The position numbers and the translations under genes are program-made. Shown here piece by piece: positions 21,548 to 32,904 of a stretch of 64,000 nt of DNA. The stretch is from Oscarella lobularis (taxonomy: Eukaryota; Porifera; Homoscleromorpha; Homosclerophorida; Oscarellidae). A model generated the notes under the pieces. It searched no databases, was not told where the DNA came from, and saw nothing but the letters and a program-made list of their open reading frames with translations. Numbering within the stretch: the first letter of the stretch is position 1; the number at the start of each line of letters is the position of its first letter. Location of the stretch: assembly GCF_947507565.1 (NCBI RefSeq), contig NC_089180.1:930001-994000 (forward strand), read 5' to 3'.

Positions 21548-22435
21548 AGAGGTTAACCTGTTCATCGGTGGAACAGTTGAATAGTGGAACAGTTGAACGG
21601 TAGATCGGTTGAGAGAGTGAATGGTTGAAAGGTTAAACCTGTTGAATGGTTAAAGGGTTGAAACTGTAAACGGAGAAGAGTTATACCTGTTTAACGGTGG
21701 AACGGTAAAACGGTTGAAAGGCTAAAACTGTTAAACGGTGGATCAGTTGAACCTTGAGCGGTGGAACAGGTGAACGGTGGAACAGTTGAACAGTAGAACG
21801 GTCTAATGGGTAAACAGTTGAAAGGGTTGAACATGTTGATCGGTAAAACAGTCAAAGGGTGGAAAAATTGAACAGGATGAACTTCCTCTACCGTTTCTCT
21901 TCTCAAACGTTCCACTGTTAAAATGTTCCATCGCTCAACTGTTTCACCGATCATCAGGTTCAACCTCCCTAACCGTTTACATCTCAACCGTTTCACCGTC
22001 CAACTGTTCCACCGTTCGCCTGTTCCGCCGATCAACGGGTTCATCCCCTCAAATGTTTACCCATTCAACCGTTCCACGGTTCAACTGTGTAAGGGTTGAA
22101 CCTGTTGAACGGTTAAGAGGTTGAAACTGTTGAACTTTGGAACAGTTGAACCTGTTGAACTGTAGAACATATCAATACTTAAAAAGTGTAAGGATAGAAC
22201 GGTTTTGAGGGGTTGATTCTGATGAGCAGTGGAACAGTTGAACGGTGAAACAGTTGAAGAGTGGAACGGTTGAAAGGGTGAACAGTTGGGAGAGTTGAAC
22301 TTTTTGAGAGGAGGAACAGTTGAACGGTGGAACGATTAAGGGGGTGAACGGTTGAAACTGTTGAAAAGAAAACAGTTGAACTTGTTGAACGACAAACAGT
22401 TGAACGGTGGAACGGTTGAGACGGTGACCTGCTGA
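21548..22435. repeat. Satellite A block (with an internal inverted segment)
   Basis: Tandem GGTGGAACAGTTGAAC-like 16-bp units. Orientation is plus at 21548-21880, reversed (CAACTGTTCCACCG) at about 21890-22085, then plus again to about 22435. It ends inside exon 2 of the minus-strand transposase copy. Same family as 28320-47735. Confidence 0.85.
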
Positions 22436-23141
22436 GAACAGTAGGCAGCGTACAAACACGTCTGTAGGCGGCCCAATGATCCGAGTGAATGATGGTTCCT
22501 GGGTGAGTGTTCGCCGCTATGATTGGCAGAAGTGTTTGCGCGTCGCGTCTGTCGACCAGCTGCATAACGCCGAAGCGCAGATTAGTGCAATACATTCCGA
22601 AGACCCATCTTTCTGCGCGTGGCTTTCGCCCGCGGTTATACTACAAGAAAACGATAGGAATCACGGCTTTGCTGCAGCCATAGAAACTTACTTTTCTTCC
22701 GTGACGAAACAAGGACTCGTCAATTTGCACAACGAATCCGGCGCCGCCTAACTTTGTTGGGTTGCTTGTCAGGACAGCACTGCATACGTCTCGAACGTAG
22801 CTGTAGTGCTGTACTGCAGTTTTCTCGGAGAGATGCTCCTTCACTAGAGCATGCAGTTGCGTCACAGGAACTTTTGTTGCCGAGCAGTACAAGATGCGGA
22901 GGAGGATGGGCTATGGCAGTCGTGACTTTGTAAAATATGAGCCGGAACGAATTGACTGCTTTCTTCGGCAGTCCGATTTTGTGCTCCGCCACTGCCATCC
23001 GTCTGAAACGTCTGATCGGCGAATCCAATGCATGTCCTGTCCGCAAACGCACGTCGCACGTGAAGCCAGAAGCTTCTTCTCTTTCAGGAATGCAATAGTA
23101 GCGTCGGTGCTCGCCGTTGCCAAAGCAATCGTAGAAAGCAT
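22436..23141 (-). pseudogene. ISXO2/IS1595-like (Merlin-type) transposase, stop-containing and 3'-truncated
   Basis: Start ATG at 23141 (MLSTIALATASTDATIAFLK). A zinc-ribbon-like N-terminal region follows (CVCGQDMHW, SDCRRKQSIRSGSYFTKS), then an in-frame TAG at 22911-22913, then ILYCSATKVPVTQLHALVKE and the first catalytic motif VQIDESLFRHGRK. A 51-bp intron (22641-22691, GTAAGT to TTGTAG) leads to YNRGRKPRAERWVFGMY and the second motif HPGTIIHSDHWAAYRRV. This is the DDE fold of the ISXO2/IS1595/Merlin transposases. The gene stops being recognisable after YRRV where satellite A begins (about 22435-22455), so the third catalytic region is lost. It is a relic; it transcribes away from the plus copy across a shared palindrome. 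Confidence 0.82.
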
Positions 23142-23168
23142 GGCGTCCTTCAAACCCCAAGCACAAAA

Positions 23169-23410
23169 CTGTGCTTTCTCTTTTTATACTCTTCCGTGGA
23201 TGACTCCCGCCAAAACTTCGATCCGCTCGATCCTCTCTCTCATTGGTCGACGGCTTCGGACCCGCCCAGCTGTCTTCTGGATTGTTCTATTCGAACGTGA
23301 ACGGAATTATTGGGCGGGTCCGAAGTCGTCGACCAATCAGAGAGAGGATCGAGCGGATCGAAGTTTTGGCGGGAGACATCCGTGGAGGAGTATAAAAAGA
23401 GAAAGCACAG
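23169..23410. promoter_or_regulatory. Palindromic bidirectional promoter with paired CCAAT and TATA boxes
   Basis: Two arms of about 103 bp (23169-23272 and 23309-23410) are near-perfect inverted copies around a spacer of about 36 bp containing TTCGAA. Each arm carries, reading outward, GGCGGGTCCGAAG, a CCAAT box (GACCAAT), a GATCGAGCGGATCG element, and a TATA box (TATAAAA at 23182-23188 on minus and 23391-23397 on plus). The TATA boxes lie about 41 and 55 bp from the respective ATGs at 23141 and 23452. Activity is inferred from the motifs only. Confidence 0.7.
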
Positions 23411-23451
23411 GTTTGTTCTTTGTAGTTGAAGGCTACTGATTGTCGCGTACG

Positions 23452-24343
23452 ATGCTTTCAGCAATAGCAAAAGCAACGGCGAGCAAAGAAAGAACGATTG
23501 CGTTCTTTCAAGAAAACAACCTTCTGCTTTCCTCGGCGACGTGCCTATGCGGCAAGGCAATGCGTTGGAAGAAGCGCGCCGAAGTCAAAGACGGCTACAC
23601 TTGGCGATGCTCGGCTGTCGGATGCCGCAAGAAGCTGTCTATCCGACACAACTCTTTCTTTAGCAAAACGAAACTGCCACTCGACGCGACTGTGCAGCTG
23701 CTGTACTGCTGGGCGGCAGAGATACCGTCTAGCGTTGTGCCGGAGCACGCTGACGCCGCTGCACCAAAGGGCGTCGAGAGTCAATACGATTGCATCCGAG
23801 ATGTGTGCACGACTATTTTATCGAAAAGCCCAACACTAACGATGGGAGTAGAGACAGGAGGCGAAGGACTCGTTGTCAACGAGTTCATTGTCGAATACGG
23901 AATGAAAGTACGAGTGGCGAGTGAGCAAAGAAGCAAAGATAATGATGTAAATTATGTAGGGCATACCGAAGGCATGGATACTCATCCTATACGAAGCCAA
24001 GCGAGAAGAAAGGTTTATGCAAATCCTTGATGAACCTACCGAAGAGTGTGCCTTTCAACTGGTCAAGGCGCACACGTACCCGGGAAGTGAGATCCTCACC
24101 GTCCCATGGGATAAATACGTTGGCATGGCCGAAGATGGGGAGACGCGAATATTTTCTCCCGATTTCTTGCAGTACGATCCAACGAGCTTTGTGGAGTCAG
24201 TTTTCGAAAACGGACTCCAGCCTGGGAAGCGAGTTCAAGCCTTGTTGGATGAAAAAATGTGGCGAGAGAGATGGAGTCCGAACGGTGCGGCGGCGTTCGA
24301 GAGCATTCTCCGTCACATTGCGCAGCTGTACCCGCTGCCATAG
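23452..24343 (+). CDS. ISXO2/Merlin-like transposase derivative with intact frame but altered catalytic residues
   Basis: Two exons, 23452-23907 and 23960-24343, with a 52-bp GT-AG intron in phase 0 at the same place as in the minus copy; 279 codons. The N-terminus MLSAIAKATASKERTIAFFQ, CLCGKAMRW and CRKKLSIRHNSFFSKT align with the minus copy over the zinc-ribbon-like region. The C-terminus RVQALLDEKMWRERW and AFESILRHIAQLYP is the usual end of ISXO2-type transposases. Where the minus copy has IDES this protein has VNEF (D to N), and where it has HSDHW this one has TVPWD, so the first two catalytic acids are gone. There is no stop or frameshift. An intact frame without catalytic residues suggests either recruitment as a host DNA-binding protein or a recent loss of activity. 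No terminal inverted repeats were identified. Confidence 0.75.
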
Positions 24344-24620
24344 ACTGCGCGGACGCTGTTGTTAGTTTGCATGGGGAAGAGACCTCTCGTTCGTCGTTCT
24401 TTTTTGTCTCGATCCTCACTGTGCCCTTCGATCGTGCGCGTAATAAAGCTTCGTGAACGCAGATAACGTGGGAAACGCGATAGGGCGATAAAAGTAACCA
24501 GACAAAAAAATGCTCTAAAGATGAGGTTCCTTATGAAAACCCCGTATTGGAACTGCCGTCGTCTTCGTGGAAGACGGGGCCGGGACTAAGAAAGTGTGCA
24601 AATTGCCCGGTTGGCCGTTG
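24344..24620. other. 3' flank of the transposase-derived gene
   Basis: Contains AATAAA near 24440 (GTAATAAAGC), a likely polyadenylation signal for the upstream gene. No other gene is recognised. Confidence 0.4.
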
Positions 24621-24639
24621 TTCAACGTCTATAAATATT

Positions 24640-24805
24640 CGTATGGCCCTGTCTTAGACGGGGCCATACGACGCTCTATATCGATAGAGAACGAGCTGGC
24701 CCCGTCTGAGACGGGGCCATACGGCGCTCTATATAGAGCGAGCTGGCCCCGTCGGAGGCGGGGCCAGCTGCGTAGATGTGCGCAGAAGGCCCCGACGGGG
24801 CCATG
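24640..24805. repeat. Cluster of GC-rich palindromes in tandem
   Basis: GTATGGCCC...GGGGCCATAC, CTGGCCCCGTCTGAGACGGG and GCTGGCCCCGTCGGAGGCGG follow one another, separated by GCGCTCTATATAGAGCG-like AT-centred palindromes. The sub-unit is about 70 bp, and each can fold into stable hairpins. Possibly a MITE or the end of a foldback element. Confidence 0.6.
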
Positions 24806-25032
24806 CCCCGTTTCTTGGCGCTCGGACCCGTACAGTACAATATTTCCCTTTTTCTCTAGGCTGCGAGGCAATACGATTGCCCTCTCTCTCACGACAAGGC
24901 TCCAAATGAAACGGAGCCTTCTAGAACGCACTGGAGGCCCAGATACGGCGGCGTTGGGGTGTCTTTTTCTCGAGGCAATGCGATTGCCTAGTGAACGACG
25001 GTCTCGCTTCATCGTCTATTTTTGGGAGGAAT

Positions 25033-25080
25033 CTCATGATTCAGTCGGTTTTTTCTCTCATGATTCAGTCTCTTTTTTCG
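25033..25080. repeat. Two direct copies of a 22-bp motif
   Basis: CTCATGATTCAGTC occurs twice, about 25 bp apart, each followed by a T-rich run. Local duplication only; nothing else is seen in 24810-25360. Confidence 0.6.
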
Positions 25081-25366
25081 TTGCAGTTTACGACATTGGA
25101 CTCCGCATCCGCATGAACGTTCTCATTCTTGGAAAAGGACTTATGTATGAAGCAAAGTAAGAGTGAAGACTACCCGCCCACCCACATTGAGTTGAAGTCT
25201 GAATTTCAGAATGAGAAATACATGGAGGAAGAGGTCAAGAGGGGGCGTCGGAACAAGAAAACGATCCATAATGGCACTGCATGGTATCCTTATTCTTTGT
25301 GATGGCTTTTGGTAGGTATCAGCTAATAGAATGACCAGTTTATTTGTAATGTAGTTTCTTAGGTTT

Positions 25367-25680
25367 TGGCGTCCTGAGCATGACCCTGTTAGTAAAAAAC
25401 TGCTTGCCGGGGTCCTGAGCACGACCCCGTGATCAAAAACTGCTTGTCGGGGTCCTGAGCACGACCCCGTGATCAAAAACTGCTCCAGTTTGTAAGGGAA
25501 GGGACAAGTGCTTTATTTAATAAAATAAAAAAATTGCACAGTGTTTCTTGTTTCATGCGCGGGCAGTTTTTTTGACAGGGTCATGCCCAGGACCCCAACG
25601 AGCAGTTTTTCATCACGAGGTCTTGCTCAGGTCTCCGACGAGCAGTTTTTCATCACGAGGTCTGTCTCAGGACCCCATGA
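25367..25680. mobile_element. Foldback/MITE-like element with three sub-repeats at each end in inverted orientation
   Basis: Left side: three direct copies of GGGGTCCTGAGCACGACCCC followed by GTGATCAAAAACTGCT, about 41 bp apart (25367-25490). Right side: three copies of the complement (AGCAGTTTTTCATCACGAGG type, 25565-25680). The centre (25490-25560) is AT-rich. A solitary related palindrome is at 9391. The layout resembles foldback elements with terminal sub-repeats; no target duplication was identified. Confidence 0.65.
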
Positions 25681-25699
25681 CCTAATGCAGTGGCACGGT

Positions 25700-26790
25700 A
25701 GTTAGGACACAACCATATGTTTTACGTACCTGCCAGGAATTGTCCTTCGAAATTGGTGTTTTTATTTCTTCCTCAGACGTGCTGACTTTCTGACATTCTT
25801 TGATAGTTCCTTCCTCTGGACCCCAGAACCTAATGACAATTATTAGGTAGTTACGTGTAAAAACCATGTCTCATGTGCCTGTCCTCCAGCCAGCTGCCAT
25901 AATTGTCTTTTTGATCATTCCTGCCTGCTCTTCTTCAAACTTTTTCACTATAATGTCAAAAAATAAATAAAAGTAAACGCTGGCCGTTTGGCTTACCTGA
26001 CTTATAGCAAATATCATATGACATCCTGTCTCGTCAACAGATGTTCTATCCTGATAATTTCCTATGAGAATCTTTTACGATATGTACTAAGGAAGAGACT
26101 CGCCGTTCATGACTGGCAAATAGACAGATAAAAGTCTCCAGAGATTCGTCCCTCACCTCACTGGTGCCCTTTTGTTTGTCAAATCTTTTCTTTTGTTGTC
26201 GAATAAAAATTAGAAACACAGTACACAGTGGCTCCAACGTTTTTGCTTACCTTACACAGAAAATTTGCAAAAGCTTCAAGTGGCCCTGCCTGCGCCTGCA
26301 AGAATAACAATTAGGTTGAGCTGAATTCCTTTAGGAGTTGTGCTGAGTTATACTTTAGAATGGGTAGTCCATTTATGAATTTTTCTCTCGTCTCATGCAT
26401 TTCAATCATGAATTTTTTCCATATAAAAAGGACAGTTAAAAGTATCAAGTTCATTAATGGTTGAGCGAAAATCGACTTATCTGACAAAAGAGCTTCGCTG
26501 TCGAAGACTTCTGCAACAGAGATGATGAGTGGATATTTTTGAAAGTGCTGACGATCTAAAAGACAGGATTTCAGTGCAACCCTAATTAGGGCTGGGCTAA
26601 GGGCTTGGGCTTTCCGTTCGTAGGACGTATAGAAGTGTAGAGAAGAACAACGACCTTAGATTGACTATTAAAGCAGCGTCTGCGCTGCTGAGTAAGAATC
26701 GCGCAGGAATTCGCGAGTTCCACTCTGCTGTGACCTTGCCTACTGGTAATCTCACTCTTACCGGCACAGTCGTCTTTCGCAAAGTCCCAA
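25700..26790 (-). CDS. Unrecognised multi-exon gene (fragments)
   Basis: Minus-strand segments bounded by good splice signals: about 26487-26562 (HFQKYPLIISVAEVFDSEAL), 26251-26295 (AQAGPLEAFANFLCK), 25997-26050 (DRTSVDETGCHMIFAISQ), about 25880-25945 (KKFEEEQAGMIKKTIMAAGW) and about 25737-25830 (GPEEGTIKECQKVSTSEEEI). They look like short coding exons of one gene, but phases do not all agree and I do not recognise the family. A further open stretch at 26597-26782 may be a 5' exon. Confidence 0.35.
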
Positions 26791-27789
26791 AATGATGCTC
26801 GAACGGATGCTATTCTTCCGAGCAGCTTCTTCTCAATAAAAATCGATCGAAAACGTCTTTTGATAGCGTGCGCTACAGCTTTTTTCCTACATTTGAACGC
26901 TAATTACGACTTCCGCGAAAGAACTTTTGTTTATAACGCATCCAAAATGAGTTTGAAATCACCGAATCTATGAATCATGTGAAGATCAGCAAATTTTGTG
27001 ACGTTTGGTCGTAAGGAGACAAAAAATGTGGATTTCTCTGCAACGAAGGCACAGATTCAAATGCAATTCTACCATTTACCTACTTGTCTAGACTGACATC
27101 AAACCGTGCTAGTTTGCAGCGGCTTCGATTCCGATTTCGCTAACCGAGTTTGGAACGACCACAGTGTCTAAAGGCTTTAGCTACCTCTACAATACACTAC
27201 TCACCTTTCGCGGTTGCTCGCCGATCAAAGCAATACTGCTCAATTTTACTTTTTTTAACGTCCCTAATGCAAAATTAGTAGAGAAATCGATCTGCGCAAA
27301 AATTTTTGAAATCCGACAATCCGTTCGCGAGTTATTAGCAATCAAAAAATAGCAGTCCCGGATGTAATTTAAAAAATTAATATTTTTTCTAATTTATACT
27401 TTCTGACAACACACCTAGAGTCAAAAACTTTCTAAATTCAAGTTCTTTCTGTGATAAATTTTCGAATTTTTTGAGCGAATTGTTTCAGAAATCAATAACA
27501 GCCAAATTTTACATATAACTTGAAATATTTCGAAATCCGTTGCGCTTTCGAAGACACATTTTCTTAGAAACAAGTTGGAAGATATTTTCGCGCACTTCAG
27601 GTTCAAAGTAGACAAAATACACAAAGTTTATTTTAGAAAATAATTTTAAAAAATACAAAAATTACCAAAAAAATTAAAAATTTTTACAACTACTCTTCTT
27701 GATTCTAGGACCCTAAGAAAAATAACAGAGAAGAGATTCAGACGTATCACTTCAAAAAGGTCTCTACAGCTTACTGATTTTCTTCGCAG
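26791..27789. other. AT-rich non-coding stretch
   Basis: Strongly A/T-rich with no convincing coding frame or repeat. It may be intergenic or intronic to the exon that follows. Confidence 0.4.
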
Positions 27790-27983
27790 CCGAGAGACGG
27801 CTGCTGAGACGCTCCTTCGATGCCTTTTGCATTGCCTTGTCCGCCTACGAAGTCAGAAAATATCTGTCAGAGAGACAGAATCGCCCGAGTTTCTACTTCC
27901 GGTTCGGATCGCGAGAGATTCTGCCCCGAAACATAACCTACGCGCTATTGAGAAGCCAAAAACACGATCTAGAGCGATTCTAA
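27790..27983 (+). CDS. Possible terminal exon of an unrecognised gene
   Basis: After an acceptor (GATTTTCTTCGCAG) the frame reads ERRLLRRSFDAFCIALSAYE then VRKYLSERQNRPSFYFRFGS then REILPRNITYALLRSQKHDL, with a stop at 27981-27983. Composition is protein-like, basic and aromatic. No upstream exon in matching phase was secured, and no family is recognised. Confidence 0.3.
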
Positions 27984-30900
27984 CCACATTCGGAGGCCAG
28001 CGACGAGCCGAAGGGAAACTCCCGCGCAGCTCGCCTCTCTCTAACTCGGCCAATCGCTCCCAAAACTCACCTTACGGTCGGAGGAACGCTGTCGAAGCGT
28101 TCGATTCGATCGCCGTTGGGCGAGCGGTCGACTTCGCTTCGCCAACTCCCAGAATCCTTCTGTATAGCGCAGGCGAAACGTAGAGGAAAGCCTATTCTAA
28201 CGTTCCAAACATGTAAACGTGTGCATGCTGGGCCTACTATTTATATACATATGCGTGCATATATGTGCAGCGCGTTTTTATTGTTAGAATAGGGTTTTAG
28301 GTTGGCCGTTCTGTCCACTGACTTTAGAGGGTAAACGGGAGCGAGAGTTGAACGGTTAAACGTTTGAACTATGAAGCAGTTTAACGGTGAAATAGTTGAG
28401 GATCTGAACTGTTAAAAGGCTGAACCTGTTGATCGGTGGAACAGTTTATCAGTGGAACTTTTGAACGGTGGAACAGTTGAACGGTTAAACAGTTGAGCGG
28501 TAAAAAGGTTAAGGGGGTGAACGCTTGAAAGGGTTGAACCTGTTGATAGGTGGAACAGTTGAACGGTGGAACAGTTGAACGGGGGAACGGTGGAACGTTT
28601 GAACGGTGAAAACGTTGAACTTTGAAACTGTTGAAGGGGTTAAACCTGATGATTGATTGAACAGTTGTACGGTGGAACAGTTGAACAGTGAAACTGTTGA
28701 GAGTGTGAACGGTTGATGGGGTGAAGCTTTAGAACTGTTAAGGAGATGAAACTTTTAAGCGATGGAACAGTTAACGGTAAAACAGTTGAACGGTTGAACG
28801 GTCGAACAGTTTACGGTTGAACAGTTGAGGGAGGGAACGTTTGAACAGGTTATCCTGTTCATCGGTGGAACAGTTGAACAGTGGAACGGCGGATCAGTTG
28901 AACTTTTTGAGCTTTGGAGCAGTTGAACTGTGGAACAGTTGAACGGCTAAGGATGTGAAAAGTTTATGTTGTTGAACCTGATGTTCGGTGAAACAGTTGA
29001 ACGTTGGAACAGTTGAACAGTGGAACGGTTCAGGGGAGGAAGAATTGAGAAGGTTGAACCTGTTGAAAGGTGGAACAGTTGAAAAGTGGAAAAGTTGAAC
29101 GGAGGATGTGATCGGTAGAGGATGTTGAACCTGAACATCGGTAAAACAGTTGAACGATGAACAGTTAAACAGTGGAACCGTTGAGGGGAAAACGGTTGAT
29201 TGAGTTCAACATGTTGAGCGGTGGAACCGTTTAACGGTGCAACAGATAAACGAAGAAACGGTTGAGGCTGTGAACGGTTGAAAAGGTTGAAACTGTTGAA
29301 AGGTAAAACAGTTGAAGCTGTTAAACGTTGCAATAGTTGGACGGTTAAACGTTTGAACAGTGATGCAGTTTAAAGGTGAAACAGTTGAGCATGTGAACGG
29401 TTAAAAGAGTGAACTTGTTGATTGGTGGAACAGTTGATTATTGGAACATTTGAACGCTGGAACAGTTGAACGGTGGAACAGTTAAGCGGTATAACGGTTA
29501 AGGGGGTGAACGCTTGAAAGGTTAAACCTGTTGATCCGTGGAACAGTTGAGCGGTTGAAAAGTAGAACGGTGGAACGGTTGAACGGTGAAACGTTGAACG
29601 TTGAAACGGTTGAAGGAGTTAAACCTGATGATTGGTGGAAAAGTTGAACAATGGAACATTTGAACAGTGGAACTGTTGAGAGTGTTAACGGTTGAAAAGG
29701 TGAAGCTGTAGAACGGTTAAAGGGTTGAAGCTGTTAAGCGATGGAGCGTTTGAACTGTAAAACAGTTGAACTGTTGAACGGTAGAACAGTTTTACGGTGG
29801 AACAGTTGATGGGATGAACGGTTGAAGAGGTTAACCTGTTCATCGGTGGAACAGTTGAACAGTGGAACGATCGATCAGTTGATCCTTTTGAGCTTTGGAA
29901 CAGTTGAACGGTGGAACAGTTGAACGGTGGAACAGTTGAACGGTTAAGGATGTGAAAACTTGAGGTGGTTGAACCTGACGATCGGTGAAAAAGTTGAACG
30001 ATGGAACAGTTGAACAGTGGAATGCTTCAGGGGATAAAGAGTTGAGAGGGTTGAACCTGTTGAAAGGTGGAACTGTTGAACGGTGGAAAAGTTGAACGGT
30101 GGAACGGTTGAGGATGTGAACGGTTGAGGATGTTGAACCTGAATATCGGTGAAACAGTTGAACGATGAACAGTTAAACAGTGGAACGGTTGAGGAGAAAA
30201 ACGGTTGAGGGAGCTAAACATGTTGAGCGGTGGAACCGTTTAACGGTGAAACAGAAAAACGAACAAACGGTTGAAGCGGTCAACGGTTGAAAAGGTTGAA
30301 CCTGTTGAAAGGTAAAACAGTTGAAGCTGGTAAACGTTGGAATAGTTGAACTTTTAAATGGTTGAACGGTAGAACGGTAGAACAGCTTAACGGTGCAACA
30401 GTTGAGGGAGTGAACGGTTGAAGAGGTTAACTTGTTCATCGGTGGAATAGTTGAACAGTGCAACATTTGAACAGTAGATCGGTTAGGAGTGGACGGATGA
30501 AAAGGTTAAACATGTTAAATTGTTCCACTGTTTAACTGTCCTACCGCTCAAAATGTTCAACTGATTCACAGTTTAACAGTTTTAGCCTTTAAAACGATTA
30601 CCAGGTTTACTCCCCACAACCGTTCCACCTCTCAACTGTTCCACCGTTTTACTGTTCTACCGTTAAATACGTTTAACTGTACACAGTTTACAGTTTCAAC
30701 CCCTTAACCGTTCAACAGGTTTAACATTTTCAATCGTTCACTCACTCAACCGATTTACCGTTCAACTGTTCGACTGTTCGACTGTTTCACCGATAAGCAG
30801 GTTAACCTCTTCAACCGTTCACCCCCTCAACTGTTCCACAGTTAAACTGTTCTACCGCTCAATATGTTGAACTCCCTCAACCGTTTATCCCCTCAACCGT

Positions 30901-32084
30901 TCCACTGTTCAAATCTTCATAGTTCAACTGTTTCACCAATATTCATGTTCAACATCCTCAACGGCTCACATCCTCAACCGTTCCACAGTTCAACTTTTCC
31001 ACCGTTCAACTGTTCCATTGCTTTACAGTTTCAACCCCTTAACCGTTCTCCAGCTTCACCCCGTCAACCGTTCACACTCTCAACAGTTCCACTGTTCAAC
31101 TGTTCTATCGTTCAACTGTTCCACAAATGATCATGTTTAACCCCTTCAACCGTTTCATCGTTCAACTGTTTCACCGTTCAACCGTTCCACCGTTCAACTG
31201 TTCCACCGTTCGACTGTTCCACCGACCAACAGGTTCAACCCTTTTAAGCGTTCACCCAAGTAATCGTTATACCGCTCAACTATTTCAACTTTCAACTGTT
31301 CCACCATTTCAAATGTTCCACTGATCACCTGTTCCACCGATCAAAAGGTTTACCCTTTTAACCGTTAACTCCCTCAACTGTTTCAACGTTAAACTGCTTC
31401 ACTGTTCAAACGTTTAATTGTTGAACTACTCCACCGTTAAACAGGTTTAGCTGTTTTACCTTTCAACCGTTTTTACCTCCTTAACAGTTCATCCTCTCAA
31501 CTGATCCACCGTTCAACTGTTTCACCGCTTAACAGTTTACACCCCTTAACCGTTCAACAGGTTCGACACCCTCAACCGTTCACACTCTAAACTATTCCAC
31601 CGTTCAGCTGTTCCATCGTTCAATTGTTCCACCAATCATCAGGTTTAACATCCTTAGCCGTTTTACCGTTCAACTTTTTAACCGTCCAACTGTTCCACCG
31701 ATTAACAGATTCAACTGTTCCACCGTTCAACAGTTTGAACCCCTCAACCGTTTAATAGGTTCAACTCTCGCACCTGTTTACCCGCTCAACCGTTTCACCG
31801 TTTAACTGTTCCACAAGGTTCATCTTCCTCAACTGTTCACATTCTCAACCGTTCCACCGTTCAACTGTTCGTACGTTCCACAAGTTTAACTGTTTTTCTT
31901 TTCAACAGTTTCAACCTCTACCGTTTACCCCCTCAATCGTTCCAACGTTCAACTGTTCAACCGTTCAACTGTTCCACCCCTCAAAAAGTTCAACTCTCCC
32001 AACTGTTCACCCCTTCAACCGTTCCATTGTTAAACTGTTTCACCGTTCAACTTTTCCGCTATTCAACGGTTCCATCTTAGCATT

Positions 32085-32225
32085 ATATACGCCATAAAAA
32101 CAGTGCCGCTACCTTTATAATCAAACGCCATCAACAGGACCGCTACCTTAGTATATGATACGCCTTCAATAGTGCCGCTAACTTAGGATAATGTACGCTG
32201 TCAAAAGTGCCGCTACCTCAGTACA
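32085..32225. repeat. Satellite C island (about 35-38 bp units) inside satellite A
   Basis: Units of the type CGCCGTCAACAGTGCCGCTA followed by CCTTAGTA and an AT-rich end, about four copies, with no resemblance to satellite A. A second island lies at 32905-33075. Confidence 0.8.
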
Positions 32226-32904
32226 ACTGATCCATTGTTCAACTGTTCAACAAATAATAATGTTTAACCTCCTCAACGGTTTTACCGTTCAACTTTTTCA
32301 CAGTTCAATCGTTCAACTGTTCCACCGTTCAACTGATCCTCCGTTCAACAGGTTAAACTCCTTTAACCGTTCACTCCCGTAACCGTTCCACTGTTCAACT
32401 TTTCCACCGTTCAACTGTTCCACGGCTCAACAGGTTCAACCTTTTCAAAAGTTCGCCCTCTTAACTGTTCCACCGTTGCATTTTTCACCGTTCAACCGTT
32501 CAACTGTTCCACCGTTCAACTGTTCCACCACTCAACATGTTCAACCTTTTCAACCGTTTTCCCTCTCAACTGTTCCATCGTTTAACTGTTTCACCGTTCA
32601 ACAAGTTTAACTGTTCTACCGTTCTACACTTTTAACCCGTCAATCGTTAAACAGGTTCAACCGCTCAACCTTTCACCCTCGCAACCGTTCCACCGTTCAA
32701 CTCTTCCACCGTTAAACAGTTTCAACCTCCTAAACGTAAAAACAGGTGTAACCTCTTCAACCGTTAACTCCCTCAACCGTTTCACCGTTCAACTCTTCCA
32801 CCGTTAAACAGTTTCAACCTCCTAAACGTAAAAACAGGTGTAACCTCTTCAACCGTTAACTCCCTCAACCGTTTCACCGTTCAATTGTTTTACCGTTCAA
32901 CTTT

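Noticed and set aside
22894-23439. A 181-codon plus-strand frame across the minus transposase copy and the promoter palindrome
   Set aside because: It runs antisense through the transposase exon and the promoter; similarity to the family is only in the minus frame.
24567-25160. A 197-codon plus-strand frame over the GC palindromes
   Set aside because: Its sequence is mostly translated palindrome repeats (GPYGALYRASWPRRRRG-like) with no recognisable domain.
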